Below, one piece after another: positions 27,265 through 35,150 of a stretch of DNA of 64,000 nt (position 1 is the first letter of the stretch; each line of letters starts with the position of its first letter). The notes beneath the pieces are model-generated. The model had not been told where the DNA came from and searched no databases. It saw only the letters and a list, made by a program, of their open reading frames with translations. A program made the position numbers and the translations under genes. The stretch is from Mycobacterium sp. D16Q13 (GTDB taxonomy: Bacteria; Actinomycetota; Actinomycetes; Mycobacteriales; Mycobacteriaceae), in the NCBI RefSeq assembly GCF_002013375.1, contig NZ_MAEW01000008.1:186001-250000 (forward strand). The letters are read 5' to 3'.

Positions 27265-28629
27265 TGAACCATTGGACACCGGGACGGTCTGTGCGCGCAG
27301 ATCCGCGGCGATGAGTTTGGCCGCGGCGTTCTGCCAGTTGTGCAACGAACGCTGCGGCACCTCGGTGACCAGCCACTGCCACGCCTGACGCGATACCGGG
27401 TCCAGTCCCGCGGCGGTCGCACCCTGCGCGTATGCCCGCACGCCCATGACGTACGGAAAGTACAGCGCGTTGTAGTAGCGCCATTGATCGGTGGTGCCGA
27501 AATCCCCGTCCTCCCGGGGCTTGAGCCGTGAAATGGATTCGGCGAGCACCGCCCTGAGCTCGTTGGCACGCTCGACAGGCTGATCAGAGGCGCCACGATC
27601 GGTGAGGCGTTCATCGATGGCAGGCAGCGATGTCAGCGGGCTGGCGACGAGTTTGGCCAGGTCGCCGTAATGGCTCAGTGCCCGGCGGGTCAGGCGGGTG
27701 AACGTTTCGTCGTCGACGCCGTCGATGGGCGATGCCGATTTCAGCGGCAACGCGGCCTCGGTGTTACGCAGCTCGGAACGCTCGTGGCGCAGCTGGGGAG
27801 AGCGCGAGAACGCCAGGCGGTCAAGGAAGTCGGCGAAGGGGCCCGATTGCACCTGGATGCAGATGGCCAGGGCGACGCTGGTGAACAACAGGACCACCAG
27901 GGCGACCGATTGACCGACGACGGCGATGCCGATCATGGCCTGGGCGCCGAACAACGCCCCGACCAGAATGGAGGCGACGAACGAACGCAGCATGTCACCG
28001 CGCAGGGCCTGTCCCTCGTCGAAGGCGTCCCAGAGTGCAACCCCCAGACCGAGCAACACCAGATCGAAACCTGTCGACGCCAACGCCAGCCAGCTCGGCA
28101 GGATGCCGAGCGGGATGATCAGCTGCGCATCACCGAGGGTGAAGAACATGGTGGCGACCAGGACGACGCCCCGCGCCGAACCGGGTATCGAGGCACGTCG
28201 GCGGAACAACAAGATCGCCGCACCGATGGCGGCGGTCCCATTGGCACAGAACATGATCCAGTGCCCAAGTTGTGCGGGACCGGCGATGGTTCCGGCCAGC
28301 GACGCCCCCACCAGCAGTACGACCGCCAGGACGGCACCGGGGACAGCCATCGCGGCGCGATCACGCCACCGGTCGCCGGTATTGGTGAGTTCAAGCAGCA
28401 CCAGCAGCCAGGCGACACTCGGGATGATCGCGGTGAAAACCTCGATGCGGCCCAGCAGCTCGGCATCGGATCCCGGAGTAACCCGGATGGCGTCGAGTGC
28501 GACGACAACGGAGTAACCAATCAGTCCGATCGCGGCGAGGACCAGGACGGGCTTGCGGGGGTTGCGCGCGAGCAGATACAGACCCAGCCACCAGCTGAGT
28601 CCGAAAACCAGTGCCGACATCGCCACCAT
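27247..28629 (-). CDS. Hypothetical polytopic membrane protein with cytoplasmic C-terminal domain
   Basis: A 460-residue protein. Residues about 1-260 contain around eight hydrophobic helices, resembling 7TM-type sensor modules. The remaining 200 residues are soluble, with an Arg/Glu-rich helix after the membrane part and WRYYNALYFPYVMGVRAY and QRSLHNWQNAAAKLIAADLR near the end. No kinase, cyclase or DNA-binding motif follows, so it is not a complete histidine kinase. It may be a membrane sensor lacking its output domain, or a transport-related protein. Unrecognised. Confidence 0.7.
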   Translation of the reverse strand: MVAMSALVFGLSWWLGLYLLARNPRKPVLVLAAIGLIGYSVVVALDAIRVTPGSDAELLGRIEVFTAIIPSVAWLLVLLELTNTGDRWRDRAAMAVPGAVLAVVLLVGASLAGTIAGPAQLGHWIMFCANGTAAIGAAILLFRRRASIPGSARGVVLVATMFFTLGDAQLIIPLGILPSWLALASTGFDLVLLGLGVALWDAFDEGQALRGDMLRSFVASILVGALFGAQAMIGIAVVGQSVALVVLLFTSVALAICIQVQSGPFADFLDRLAFSRSPQLRHERSELRNTEAALPLKSASPIDGVDDETFTRLTRRALSHYGDLAKLVASPLTSLPAIDERLTDRGASDQPVERANELRAVLAESISRLKPREDGDFGTTDQWRYYNALYFPYVMGVRAYAQGATAAGLDPVSRQAWQWLVTEVPQRSLHNWQNAAAKLIAADLRAQTVPVSNGSSPVSR

Positions 28630-28701
28630 TAGTAACAGTGTGACAGGTGCGCGTTGATCACATCCAGTGACCGCGACGAAGCGACCTAAGGGCGACGATC
28701 C

Positions 28702-29565
28702 TTACGAAGCCTCGACGGAGTTCGTAAGCGTCCCGATACGGTCGACGCTGACCTCGACGACATCTCCCGCCGCAAGGAACCGGTTGCTGAAGAGTCCAAC
28801 ACCCTGCGGAGAACCGGTGAGCAGCACATCTCCGGGTTCCAGGGTGAACAGCCGGGAGGCGAAGGCGATGAGTTCCGGGATCTGATGCAGGAACTCGCCG
28901 GTCGTGGCGTCCTGACGGAGTTCGCCGTTGACCGTGGTGCGGATCGCCAGATCCAAGCGCGGACCGAACTCGTCTGCCGTCACCAAACATGGTCCGAGCG
29001 GTTTGAAGGTATCGAAACTCTTGGCAAGTCCCATGGAAACCGTGAGATCCCCAGACATCGCCCTGCGTTGGATATCTCGGGCGCTGACGTCATTGGCCAC
29101 CGTAAGTCCGGCGACATGCGACCACGCGTGGCGCTCGTCGACCGATGTGGCGCGCCGGCCGATCACAACAGCAATCTCACCCTCGTAGTCGACTGCGGAT
29201 GGCGCGAAAGCAGGTAGCAGGATCGGAGCACCCGTCCCCACGACTGCCGAGCCAGCAGTGAGGTGGACGTTGGGTTCCGTTGGGAGGTCCGAAGGTTGGA
29301 TGCCCATCGCCCCGACAACCTCGTCGAGATGGCTCTGATAGTTCAGGCCAACGATAGGCACCTTTCCCGGGCGGGGCACCGGCGCCATCAGGCCGCATTC
29401 CTGCAGCGCGAGATGCTTACGCACCCGCGCGGTGCGAGCCTCGTCGAGCGACCCCACCCGTAGTAACTCACCCAGGTCGGGCACATCCAGTTCCAGAAAG
29501 GCAAGCTCTCCGGGCCCGTCCTCACGGGCGATGCCGTCGGTCGTCGAATACAGGCGCATGGACAT
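28702..29565 (-). CDS. Fumarylacetoacetate hydrolase (FAH) family protein
   Basis: A 287-residue FAH-fold protein. Motifs are GLNYQSHLDEV (about residue 73), DYEGEIAVVIGRRA (metal ligands in YEGE, about 127), NDVSARDIQ (about 157) and LLTGSPQGVG (about 247). Family members hydrolyse C-C bonds in 1,3-diketo acids or decarboxylate/isomerise ring-fission products, using Mg or Ca. A ribosome-binding site AAGAGG lies nine bases before the second ATG (29559), which may be the true start. It is divergent from the dioxygenase operon; with acetoacetyl-CoA synthetase nearby, an acetoacetate-releasing step is plausible. Confidence 0.88.
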   Translation of the reverse strand: MSMRLYSTTDGIAREDGPGELAFLELDVPDLGELLRVGSLDEARTARVRKHLALQECGLMAPVPRPGKVPIVGLNYQSHLDEVVGAMGIQPSDLPTEPNVHLTAGSAVVGTGAPILLPAFAPSAVDYEGEIAVVIGRRATSVDERHAWSHVAGLTVANDVSARDIQRRAMSGDLTVSMGLAKSFDTFKPLGPCLVTADEFGPRLDLAIRTTVNGELRQDATTGEFLHQIPELIAFASRLFTLEPGDVLLTGSPQGVGLFSNRFLAAGDVVEVSVDRIGTLTNSVEAS

Positions 29566-29606
29566 CTACCTCTTCTTTTGGTGTGGGCTGATCCAGACGA
29601 TACGCA

Positions 29607-29650
29607 TCTCTTGACTCATAGACAAGAGAATGAGATCTTGTCTCTTGACT
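29607..29650. promoter_or_regulatory. Palindromic operator candidate with extra half-site
   Basis: A 23-bp near-perfect palindrome spans 29607-29629, with half-sites TCTCTTGACT and AGACAAGAGA around a three-base centre. The same ten bases TCTCTTGACT recur at 29641-29650. The element sits between the divergent FAH and dioxygenase genes, so one regulator could control both. The TetR protein at 33891-34502 is the obvious candidate. Confidence 0.65.
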
Positions 29651-29704
29651 AACGATCATGAGCCGGGAGGGTCTCGGCGCTACCGATCATCGAAGGGATC
29701 CACA

Positions 29705-30220
29705 ATGGCGTCTCCCGCGAAGCTTGCCCATGTCGTTCTGCGCACCGCGCAGCACCGAACGATGCTGGACTGGTACAACCTCGTACTCGAAGGGCACACG
29801 GCCTACGTCAACGACGTGTTGGCATTCATGACCTACGACGACGAACATCACCGGATGGCGTTCCTGAACATGGGCGCCCAGGAGCATCCGACCTACCAGC
29901 ACTGCGGGATGGACCACGTCGCGTTCACGTACGACAACCTGGGCGACCTGCTGGCCACCTATGTTCGACTCAAAGGCACTGGGGTAAAGCCACATTGGAC
30001 GATCAATCACGGACCCACCACCTCGATGTACTTCCGCGATCCTGATGACAACCAGGTTGAACTGCAGATCGACAATTTCGCCACCGCACAAGAGGTTCAG
30101 GAATACCTGGACTCCGGCAAATTCCACGCCAACCCCATTGGCGTGGAATTCGATCCCGATGAGTTGGTGGCCCGCTTTGACGCCGGGGAACCCGTTGCTG
30201 AGCTCGTGAAGGTGCCGTGA
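29705..30220 (+). CDS. VOC-family protein, extradiol dioxygenase-like
   Basis: A 171-residue protein from the ATG at 29705, with AAGGGA six bases upstream. It has a single pair of beta-alpha-beta-beta-beta modules. The 2-His-1-carboxylate triad expected of type I extradiol dioxygenases is visible: His9 (LAHVVLRT), His71 (GMDHVAF) and Glu119 (NQVELQ). Such enzymes use Fe(II) to cleave catechol-type rings; other VOC proteins are lyases or resistance proteins, so ring cleavage is an inference from context. The stop overlaps the next gene's GTG start (GTGA). Confidence 0.75.
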   Translation: MASPAKLAHVVLRTAQHRTMLDWYNLVLEGHTAYVNDVLAFMTYDDEHHRMAFLNMGAQEHPTYQHCGMDHVAFTYDNLGDLLATYVRLKGTGVKPHWTINHGPTTSMYFRDPDDNQVELQIDNFATAQEVQEYLDSGKFHANPIGVEFDPDELVARFDAGEPVAELVKVP

Positions 30221-31881
30221 CCGCCATGTCCACATCGCCAGTTGCCATCATCGGAGCAGGACCAACCGGTCTGGCCACCGCATACGTATTGGGCCGCTAC
30301 GGGATTCGCAGTGTGATATTCGAGCGATTCACGGGCGTCAACCCGCACCCGCGTGCCCATGTGGTGAACACGAGGACCATGGAACTTTTCCGCGCCTGGG
30401 GCATCGCCAACGCAGTGGAAGCGGATGCGATCGGCCATAACTTCATGCGTCACGTCACGTGGAAAAGCACCATGGCCGGCGAGGAGTTCGGGTGCATCGA
30501 CCTTGATGACATGCCGCAGCCGGAGTTGACCCGCCGGGCGCACGCCTCCCCGACGCGCACGGTCTCCTGCGCCCAGGATCGCGTCCAAACGCATCTGCTC
30601 AATGCCCTACGTGTACAAGGCATGTCGGAAGTTCGGTTTGACACGTCAGTTATGGACGTGCAAGACCGCGGCGACACGGTAGCCGTCCATACCGATGGCG
30701 GTACCGAATACGCCGAATACGCGGTGGCGGCGGTGGGTGCCGGCGCCACGAGCTGCACCTGGCTCAATGTGGATTGGGGAGATCCGATATCTCTCGCCCA
30801 CCACATCAACGTGTACTTCCACGCCGATATCGCCGCACGCGCCGGGGTTGTCCCGAGCATCCTGACCTGGGTCCTCAATACGGAGTCGGCGGGCGCACTC
30901 ATCGCGATGGACGGAAAGCTCCGCTGGACATACAACTTCGGCTACGACCCTGCTGCCGAATCCCTGGCTGAGTTCACTCATGAACGCTGTCGCCAATTGG
31001 TGCGCAATGCCATCGGCATTCCCGGACTCGACGTCGACGTCAAGTCTGTGGGGGCTTGGAACCTGAGTCTGAGAACCGCGGCACACTACCGTGACGGTCG
31101 AATCTTGTTGGTCGGCGATGCCGCTCACCAATTTCCCCCGACAGGTGGCTACGGCATGAATACCGGTCTTGCCGACGCCGACAACCTCGGCTGGAAGCTG
31201 GCGGCCGTCATGAACGGGTGGGCGCCGCCAGAACTCCTGGACAGCTACGAATCCGAGCGCCGCCCCGTTGCCCTGGACAATGGCCGATTCAGCCTCACCA
31301 ACGCGATCAAGATGACGGAAGCCGGTGTCGGACCCCAAACCCTGGAGGTGGCAGCACTATTGGAAAGTAGCGACCCGGAGGTCGCACAGTCGGCGCGAGA
31401 GGCTCTAGCGCGGGCGATTCCCGAACAACGCGAGCATTTCCGCTGCCTCGACCAGGAGATCGGATACGTCTACGGCAGCTCCGGGACCCCGCGGGCATCG
31501 GTGTTCCCGCCCGACCAGGGCGCGGTCGGGGGCCGCCTGCCGCACGCCTGGGTGCGCTGCCGCGGAGAGCGGGTGTCGACGTTGGACCTCGTGGTTCCGG
31601 GGCTCACGCTGATCGCGGGACCGGATGCGCTCTCCTGGCTTGCTGCCGGGAACCTCTACGGTGCTCCCGGCCAGGTGTTGCGTGTCGGAAAGGATCTTCA
31701 TATCGAGGGCGAGGATCCGCTCGGCATCGGCCGCGACGGCGCCATTCTGGTGCGCCCGGACGGCCATATCGCCTGGCGCATAAGAGAGTCCGCAGGGATC
31801 TCGGAAAATGAAGTACGGAGTGTCCTGCACTCCGTACTGACCACAGGCTTGTGTCGTGAGGTGGTGGATGCGCTTCCATGA
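30217..31881 (+). CDS. FAD-dependent aromatic monooxygenase (PHBH/MhpA-like)
   Basis: A 554-residue class A flavin hydroxylase. FAD motif GAGPTG is at residues 13-18, and RILLVGDAAHQFPPTGGYGM with GLADADNLGWKL is near residues 292-325, the second FAD motif. The C-terminal ~150 residues form the thioredoxin-like domain of phenol-hydroxylase-type members. These enzymes hydroxylate phenols using NAD(P)H and O2. It is coupled by four-base overlaps to the dioxygenase before and the CoA synthetase after, so it probably supplies the catechol for cleavage. The exact phenol is unknown. Confidence 0.87.
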   Translation: MTAMSTSPVAIIGAGPTGLATAYVLGRYGIRSVIFERFTGVNPHPRAHVVNTRTMELFRAWGIANAVEADAIGHNFMRHVTWKSTMAGEEFGCIDLDDMPQPELTRRAHASPTRTVSCAQDRVQTHLLNALRVQGMSEVRFDTSVMDVQDRGDTVAVHTDGGTEYAEYAVAAVGAGATSCTWLNVDWGDPISLAHHINVYFHADIAARAGVVPSILTWVLNTESAGALIAMDGKLRWTYNFGYDPAAESLAEFTHERCRQLVRNAIGIPGLDVDVKSVGAWNLSLRTAAHYRDGRILLVGDAAHQFPPTGGYGMNTGLADADNLGWKLAAVMNGWAPPELLDSYESERRPVALDNGRFSLTNAIKMTEAGVGPQTLEVAALLESSDPEVAQSAREALARAIPEQREHFRCLDQEIGYVYGSSGTPRASVFPPDQGAVGGRLPHAWVRCRGERVSTLDLVVPGLTLIAGPDALSWLAAGNLYGAPGQVLRVGKDLHIEGEDPLGIGRDGAILVRPDGHIAWRIRESAGISENEVRSVLHSVLTTGLCREVVDALP

Positions 31882-33878
31882 GTAGAGCAACTGACGAGCC
31901 TCCCATCAGCTGGCGTCCCACCGCCCTTCAGCGGCGTGACAGCCGTCTGTCCCGGTTCTTACAGTGGTTAGAAGACGAACGCGATCTCACCCTCGATGGC
32001 TACCGACAGGCCTGGGAATGGTCGGTGCGCGACCCTTCTGAGTTCTGGAGCTGTGTACGCGGGTATTTCGATGTCATCGGAGAAGGACTCGATGGCCCCG
32101 CGCTGGCGGTCGATCAGATGCCTGATGCCATCTGGTATCCACAGGCCCGGCTGAACTTCGCCGAGAACGTACTGCGCTACGCGCGGCTGCCCCAGCACGC
32201 CGACGACGCCGCCCTCTACGAGATCGACGAGGAGGACGCCACGCGGGAGATCAGTTGGCGCGAGCTGGAAACCCGCGTGGCCGCCCTGGCCGCGTCGCTG
32301 CGCGAGTTGGGGACCAAACCCGGCGATCGGATCGTGGCGGTGCTCCCCAACACTGCCGAGGCCATCATCGCGCAGCTGGCCACCGCAAGCATCGGCGCTG
32401 TGTGGGCCATCGTCTCCCCGGAGATCTCTGTGCAAGGGACGCTGGATCGTTTCGCGCAGCTGGAGCCCGTGGCCCTCATCGGGTCAATGTCCTACCAGTA
32501 CAACGGCAAACATGTGGACTGCCAAGAACATCTGGCACAGATCCGTATGCAACTGCCGACGCTGCGGCACGCCGTACTGGTCACGGACACCGACGATAGC
32601 CCGGCGTGGCTCCACTTCGGTACTCTCTGCGAGGGCGACGCCAAGCCACATTACGATCGCGTCCCTTTCGATCATCCGCTGTGGGTGTTGTTCTCCTCGG
32701 GCACCACGGGCGTTCCCAAGGGAATCGTGCATGGGCACGGCGGAATCGTCTTGGAAGCGTGGAAAAGTGGCGCGCTCAACCACAACGTCGGGTACGCCGA
32801 TGTCTACTACACCGCCGCCAGTACGTCGTGGATGATGTGGAATACGTTGTTAACCAACATGATGTGCGGTGCATCGGTTGTGGTCTATCCCGGCTCACCC
32901 ACATACCCACGCATCGACCGACAATTCGAGATCGTCGCGCGCCTGGGCGTCACGCAATTTGCCACCAGTGCCGCCTATCTCAGCCGTGTCCAACAGGCCG
33001 GACTGAATCCGGGCCAGGATTGGGACCTGCGCAAGCTAGGGCATCTGATGTCCACAGGATCGCCGCTGCCCACCCCGACGTGGTCGTGGGTGCACGAGGC
33101 CGTCAAGGCCGACGTGCACCTCGCTTCGGTCTCAGGAGGAACCGACATCTGCAGCAGCTTCGTCGGATCCAATCCACTTGAGCCCACACGTCTGGGCGAG
33201 ATACAAGGACCGGCCCTCGGGGTCGCGGTGCAGGCCTGGTCGGAACAGGGTGACAGAGTGATCGGTTCGGTGGGCGAAATGGTGATTACCCGCCCCATTC
33301 CGTCCATGCCCGTTGCATTCTGGAACGACCCCGAGGAGACCCGATACCGAGCCGCGTACTTCGAACGCTTCCCCGGCGTGTGGACCCACGGCGATTGGAT
33401 CACCGAGACACAGCACGGCGGTTTCATCATCCACGGACGCTCCGATGCCACTCTCAATCGATTCGGCGTGCGCTTCGGTAGTGCGGATATCTACACCGCA
33501 CTCGATGGCATGTCTGAAATCAAGAACTCGCTCGTGGTCGGCGTCGAAGAACAGGACGGCGGGTACTACCTGCCGCTGTTCGTCGTGTTGGCCGACGGAC
33601 ACACCCTCGACAACGACCTCAAAGAGCGGATTCGCGCCATCATCCGTCGCGAGGCCTCGCCGCGGCATGTACCGGACGACATCGTCGCCGCACCAGACAT
33701 TCCTATGACCCACACAAACAAAAGGGCCGAGATTTCGGTGAAAAGGATACTGGCGGAAGGTAGCTCGGCAACCAGTACTGCAGCGTCCGCGCTGGCCAAC
33801 CCGGATGCGCTCGATTGGTACACAGCGTTTGCCCACAGCCGTACCGGAGTACCCGCGAACGGACCGGCTACCCCTTGA
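31878..33878 (+). CDS. Acetoacetyl-CoA synthetase (acetoacetate-CoA ligase)
   Basis: A 666-residue ANL-superfamily enzyme of acetoacetyl-CoA synthetase type. Seen are the family N-terminus (QAWEWSVRDPSEFWSCVRGY), AMP-binding VLFSSGTTGVPKGIVHGHGG at about residue 271, SGGTDICSSFVG at about 417 and HGDWI near 504. The C-terminal catalytic lysine region reads THTNKRAEISVKR, with Asn where Gly is usual before the Lys. It activates acetoacetate, or a similar 3-keto acid, with ATP and CoA. It is the third gene of the dioxygenase operon, starting in an ATGA overlap, which suggests the pathway ends in acetoacetate. Confidence 0.9.
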   Translation: MSRATDEPPISWRPTALQRRDSRLSRFLQWLEDERDLTLDGYRQAWEWSVRDPSEFWSCVRGYFDVIGEGLDGPALAVDQMPDAIWYPQARLNFAENVLRYARLPQHADDAALYEIDEEDATREISWRELETRVAALAASLRELGTKPGDRIVAVLPNTAEAIIAQLATASIGAVWAIVSPEISVQGTLDRFAQLEPVALIGSMSYQYNGKHVDCQEHLAQIRMQLPTLRHAVLVTDTDDSPAWLHFGTLCEGDAKPHYDRVPFDHPLWVLFSSGTTGVPKGIVHGHGGIVLEAWKSGALNHNVGYADVYYTAASTSWMMWNTLLTNMMCGASVVVYPGSPTYPRIDRQFEIVARLGVTQFATSAAYLSRVQQAGLNPGQDWDLRKLGHLMSTGSPLPTPTWSWVHEAVKADVHLASVSGGTDICSSFVGSNPLEPTRLGEIQGPALGVAVQAWSEQGDRVIGSVGEMVITRPIPSMPVAFWNDPEETRYRAAYFERFPGVWTHGDWITETQHGGFIIHGRSDATLNRFGVRFGSADIYTALDGMSEIKNSLVVGVEEQDGGYYLPLFVVLADGHTLDNDLKERIRAIIRREASPRHVPDDIVAAPDIPMTHTNKRAEISVKRILAEGSSATSTAASALANPDALDWYTAFAHSRTGVPANGPATP

Positions 33879-33890
33879 CTGAGCGTCAAG

Positions 33891-34502
33891 ATGCTGTCCG
33901 GATGCCATATGGTCGATGTCGTGCCGAAAAACAATCAGGGGGTACCGAAGGCCCTACGCGAGGCAGCAGTCCTCGATGCTGCGAGCAAGCTGTTCACCAC
34001 CCAGGGCTACCGGGAGACCAGCATCGCCGCGGTGGGTAAGGCCGTCGGCGTGGCACCGGCGGCGGTGCTCTGGTACTACCCGACCAAAGACGACCTATTC
34101 GCGGCATCACTGCACAAGATTTTCATCGAGAGCCGTCGACACATCGAGTCGAACCGCAAGATCGCCGGTGACCCCCATGCCGAATTGGCGGAATTGCTCG
34201 AACAGATGCTTCCGTTTCGCGGTATGCATCGCGAGGCCTATGAGCGAATGGCCGATTCGGAGGCCCTTCGCGAGGTCTACGGCGAGGTGCAACGGTGGCT
34301 TGAAGAACGGCTTCTGAAGGTCATCGACGCGCATGCGCCCTCCGATGTCGACCGAACGCTCGTGACCGACGTGGCACACATCTTCTTCGAGGGGATGCTC
34401 ATCAGTGTCCGCGCGATCGACCGTCCCCTGACCGAATACATCGACATGGTCGTCGATGCGGCTATTGGCGTGGCGAGCGCGCGCAAGGCCAGACGCAAGT
34501 AA
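33891..34502 (+). CDS. TetR-family regulator of the FAH/dioxygenase unit
   Basis: A 203-residue protein with an N-terminal TetR helix-turn-helix (ALREAAVLDAASKLFTTQGY, then SIAAVGKAVGVAPAAVLWYYPTKDDLF, about residues 20-70) and a helical ligand-binding domain. ATG codons at 33891 and 33909 are both possible; the later one leaves the domain intact. It starts 12 bases after the acetoacetyl-CoA synthetase stop, so it is probably in the same transcript and may bind the palindrome at 29607-29629. Confidence 0.88.
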   Translation: MLSGCHMVDVVPKNNQGVPKALREAAVLDAASKLFTTQGYRETSIAAVGKAVGVAPAAVLWYYPTKDDLFAASLHKIFIESRRHIESNRKIAGDPHAELAELLEQMLPFRGMHREAYERMADSEALREVYGEVQRWLEERLLKVIDAHAPSDVDRTLVTDVAHIFFEGMLISVRAIDRPLTEYIDMVVDAAIGVASARKARRK

Positions 34503-34507
34503 TCACT

Positions 34508-35104
34508 TCACGGATTACCGCTCGTCAACCTCGCACCGCATGAGGCGGTGCCCAGCCAGGTGTGCGGATTGCGATCCCAGCACCATCCGAGCTTCGGGCG
34601 CCGATCGGATATCCAGATCGCAGGCACCCGCTGTCCTTTCCCCCGCGAGGCGGCCAGCGAGAAGCACTTGTTCTTGCGCAACATGTCCGGCCGCATCATC
34701 ACCAGAATGATGCCCTCGTCGATCGTCAGCGGAGAGCGTCCGCGCGCGGTGATCGTCTCCAGTGCCCGCTCCGGCGTCACATCGCAGAACTCGCTCCCGG
34801 TGTCGATATCGGTGAGCAGGTAGACCCGACCCGGGATGTTCACGATCGGTTGGTACACCTCGGCGTCGCCGTCATCCATGACATGAAACCCGTTGCGCCC
34901 ATTCAGGCTCATCAACGGCGCCGTCTGCTCATAGCTGAGTCCGGTGACGACCAGAACGAACGGAATGTGATCGCCGGGCTCGACGGTGGACGGTGGAAGA
35001 TCAGCGATCCGAGTACGAAGCTCGACGGCGCTGTCGTCGACTGGGTATCCACGTTCAGTCAGATGGGCGAGCTGGCGGTCGAATTCATCCTGAGCAGCGG
35101 GCAT
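34508..35104 (-). CDS. DUF5701-like conserved hypothetical protein
   Basis: A 198-residue soluble protein. The N-terminus EFDRQLAHLTERGYP, central IPFVLVVT and YLLTDIDTG segments, and the late RVPAIWIS..RPKLGWCWDRNPHTWLG stretch resemble the actinobacterial family I remember as DUF5701. No catalytic motif is apparent. It converges on the TetR gene and lies 46 bases after the esterase gene on the same strand. Function unknown. Confidence 0.65.
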   Translation of the reverse strand: MPAAQDEFDRQLAHLTERGYPVDDSAVELRTRIADLPPSTVEPGDHIPFVLVVTGLSYEQTAPLMSLNGRNGFHVMDDGDAEVYQPIVNIPGRVYLLTDIDTGSEFCDVTPERALETITARGRSPLTIDEGIILVMMRPDMLRKNKCFSLAASRGKGQRVPAIWISDRRPKLGWCWDRNPHTWLGTASCGARLTSGNP

Positions 35105-35150
35105 TGACCGTCAACGCAGCGATCTCCCGGCAAGTTCCCGCGAGGACCGC

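Noticed and set aside
27670..28632. 320-codon frame opposite the 7TM-like gene
   Set aside because: The product is Gln/Arg/Asp-rich low complexity, while the minus-strand frame gives coherent transmembrane helices.
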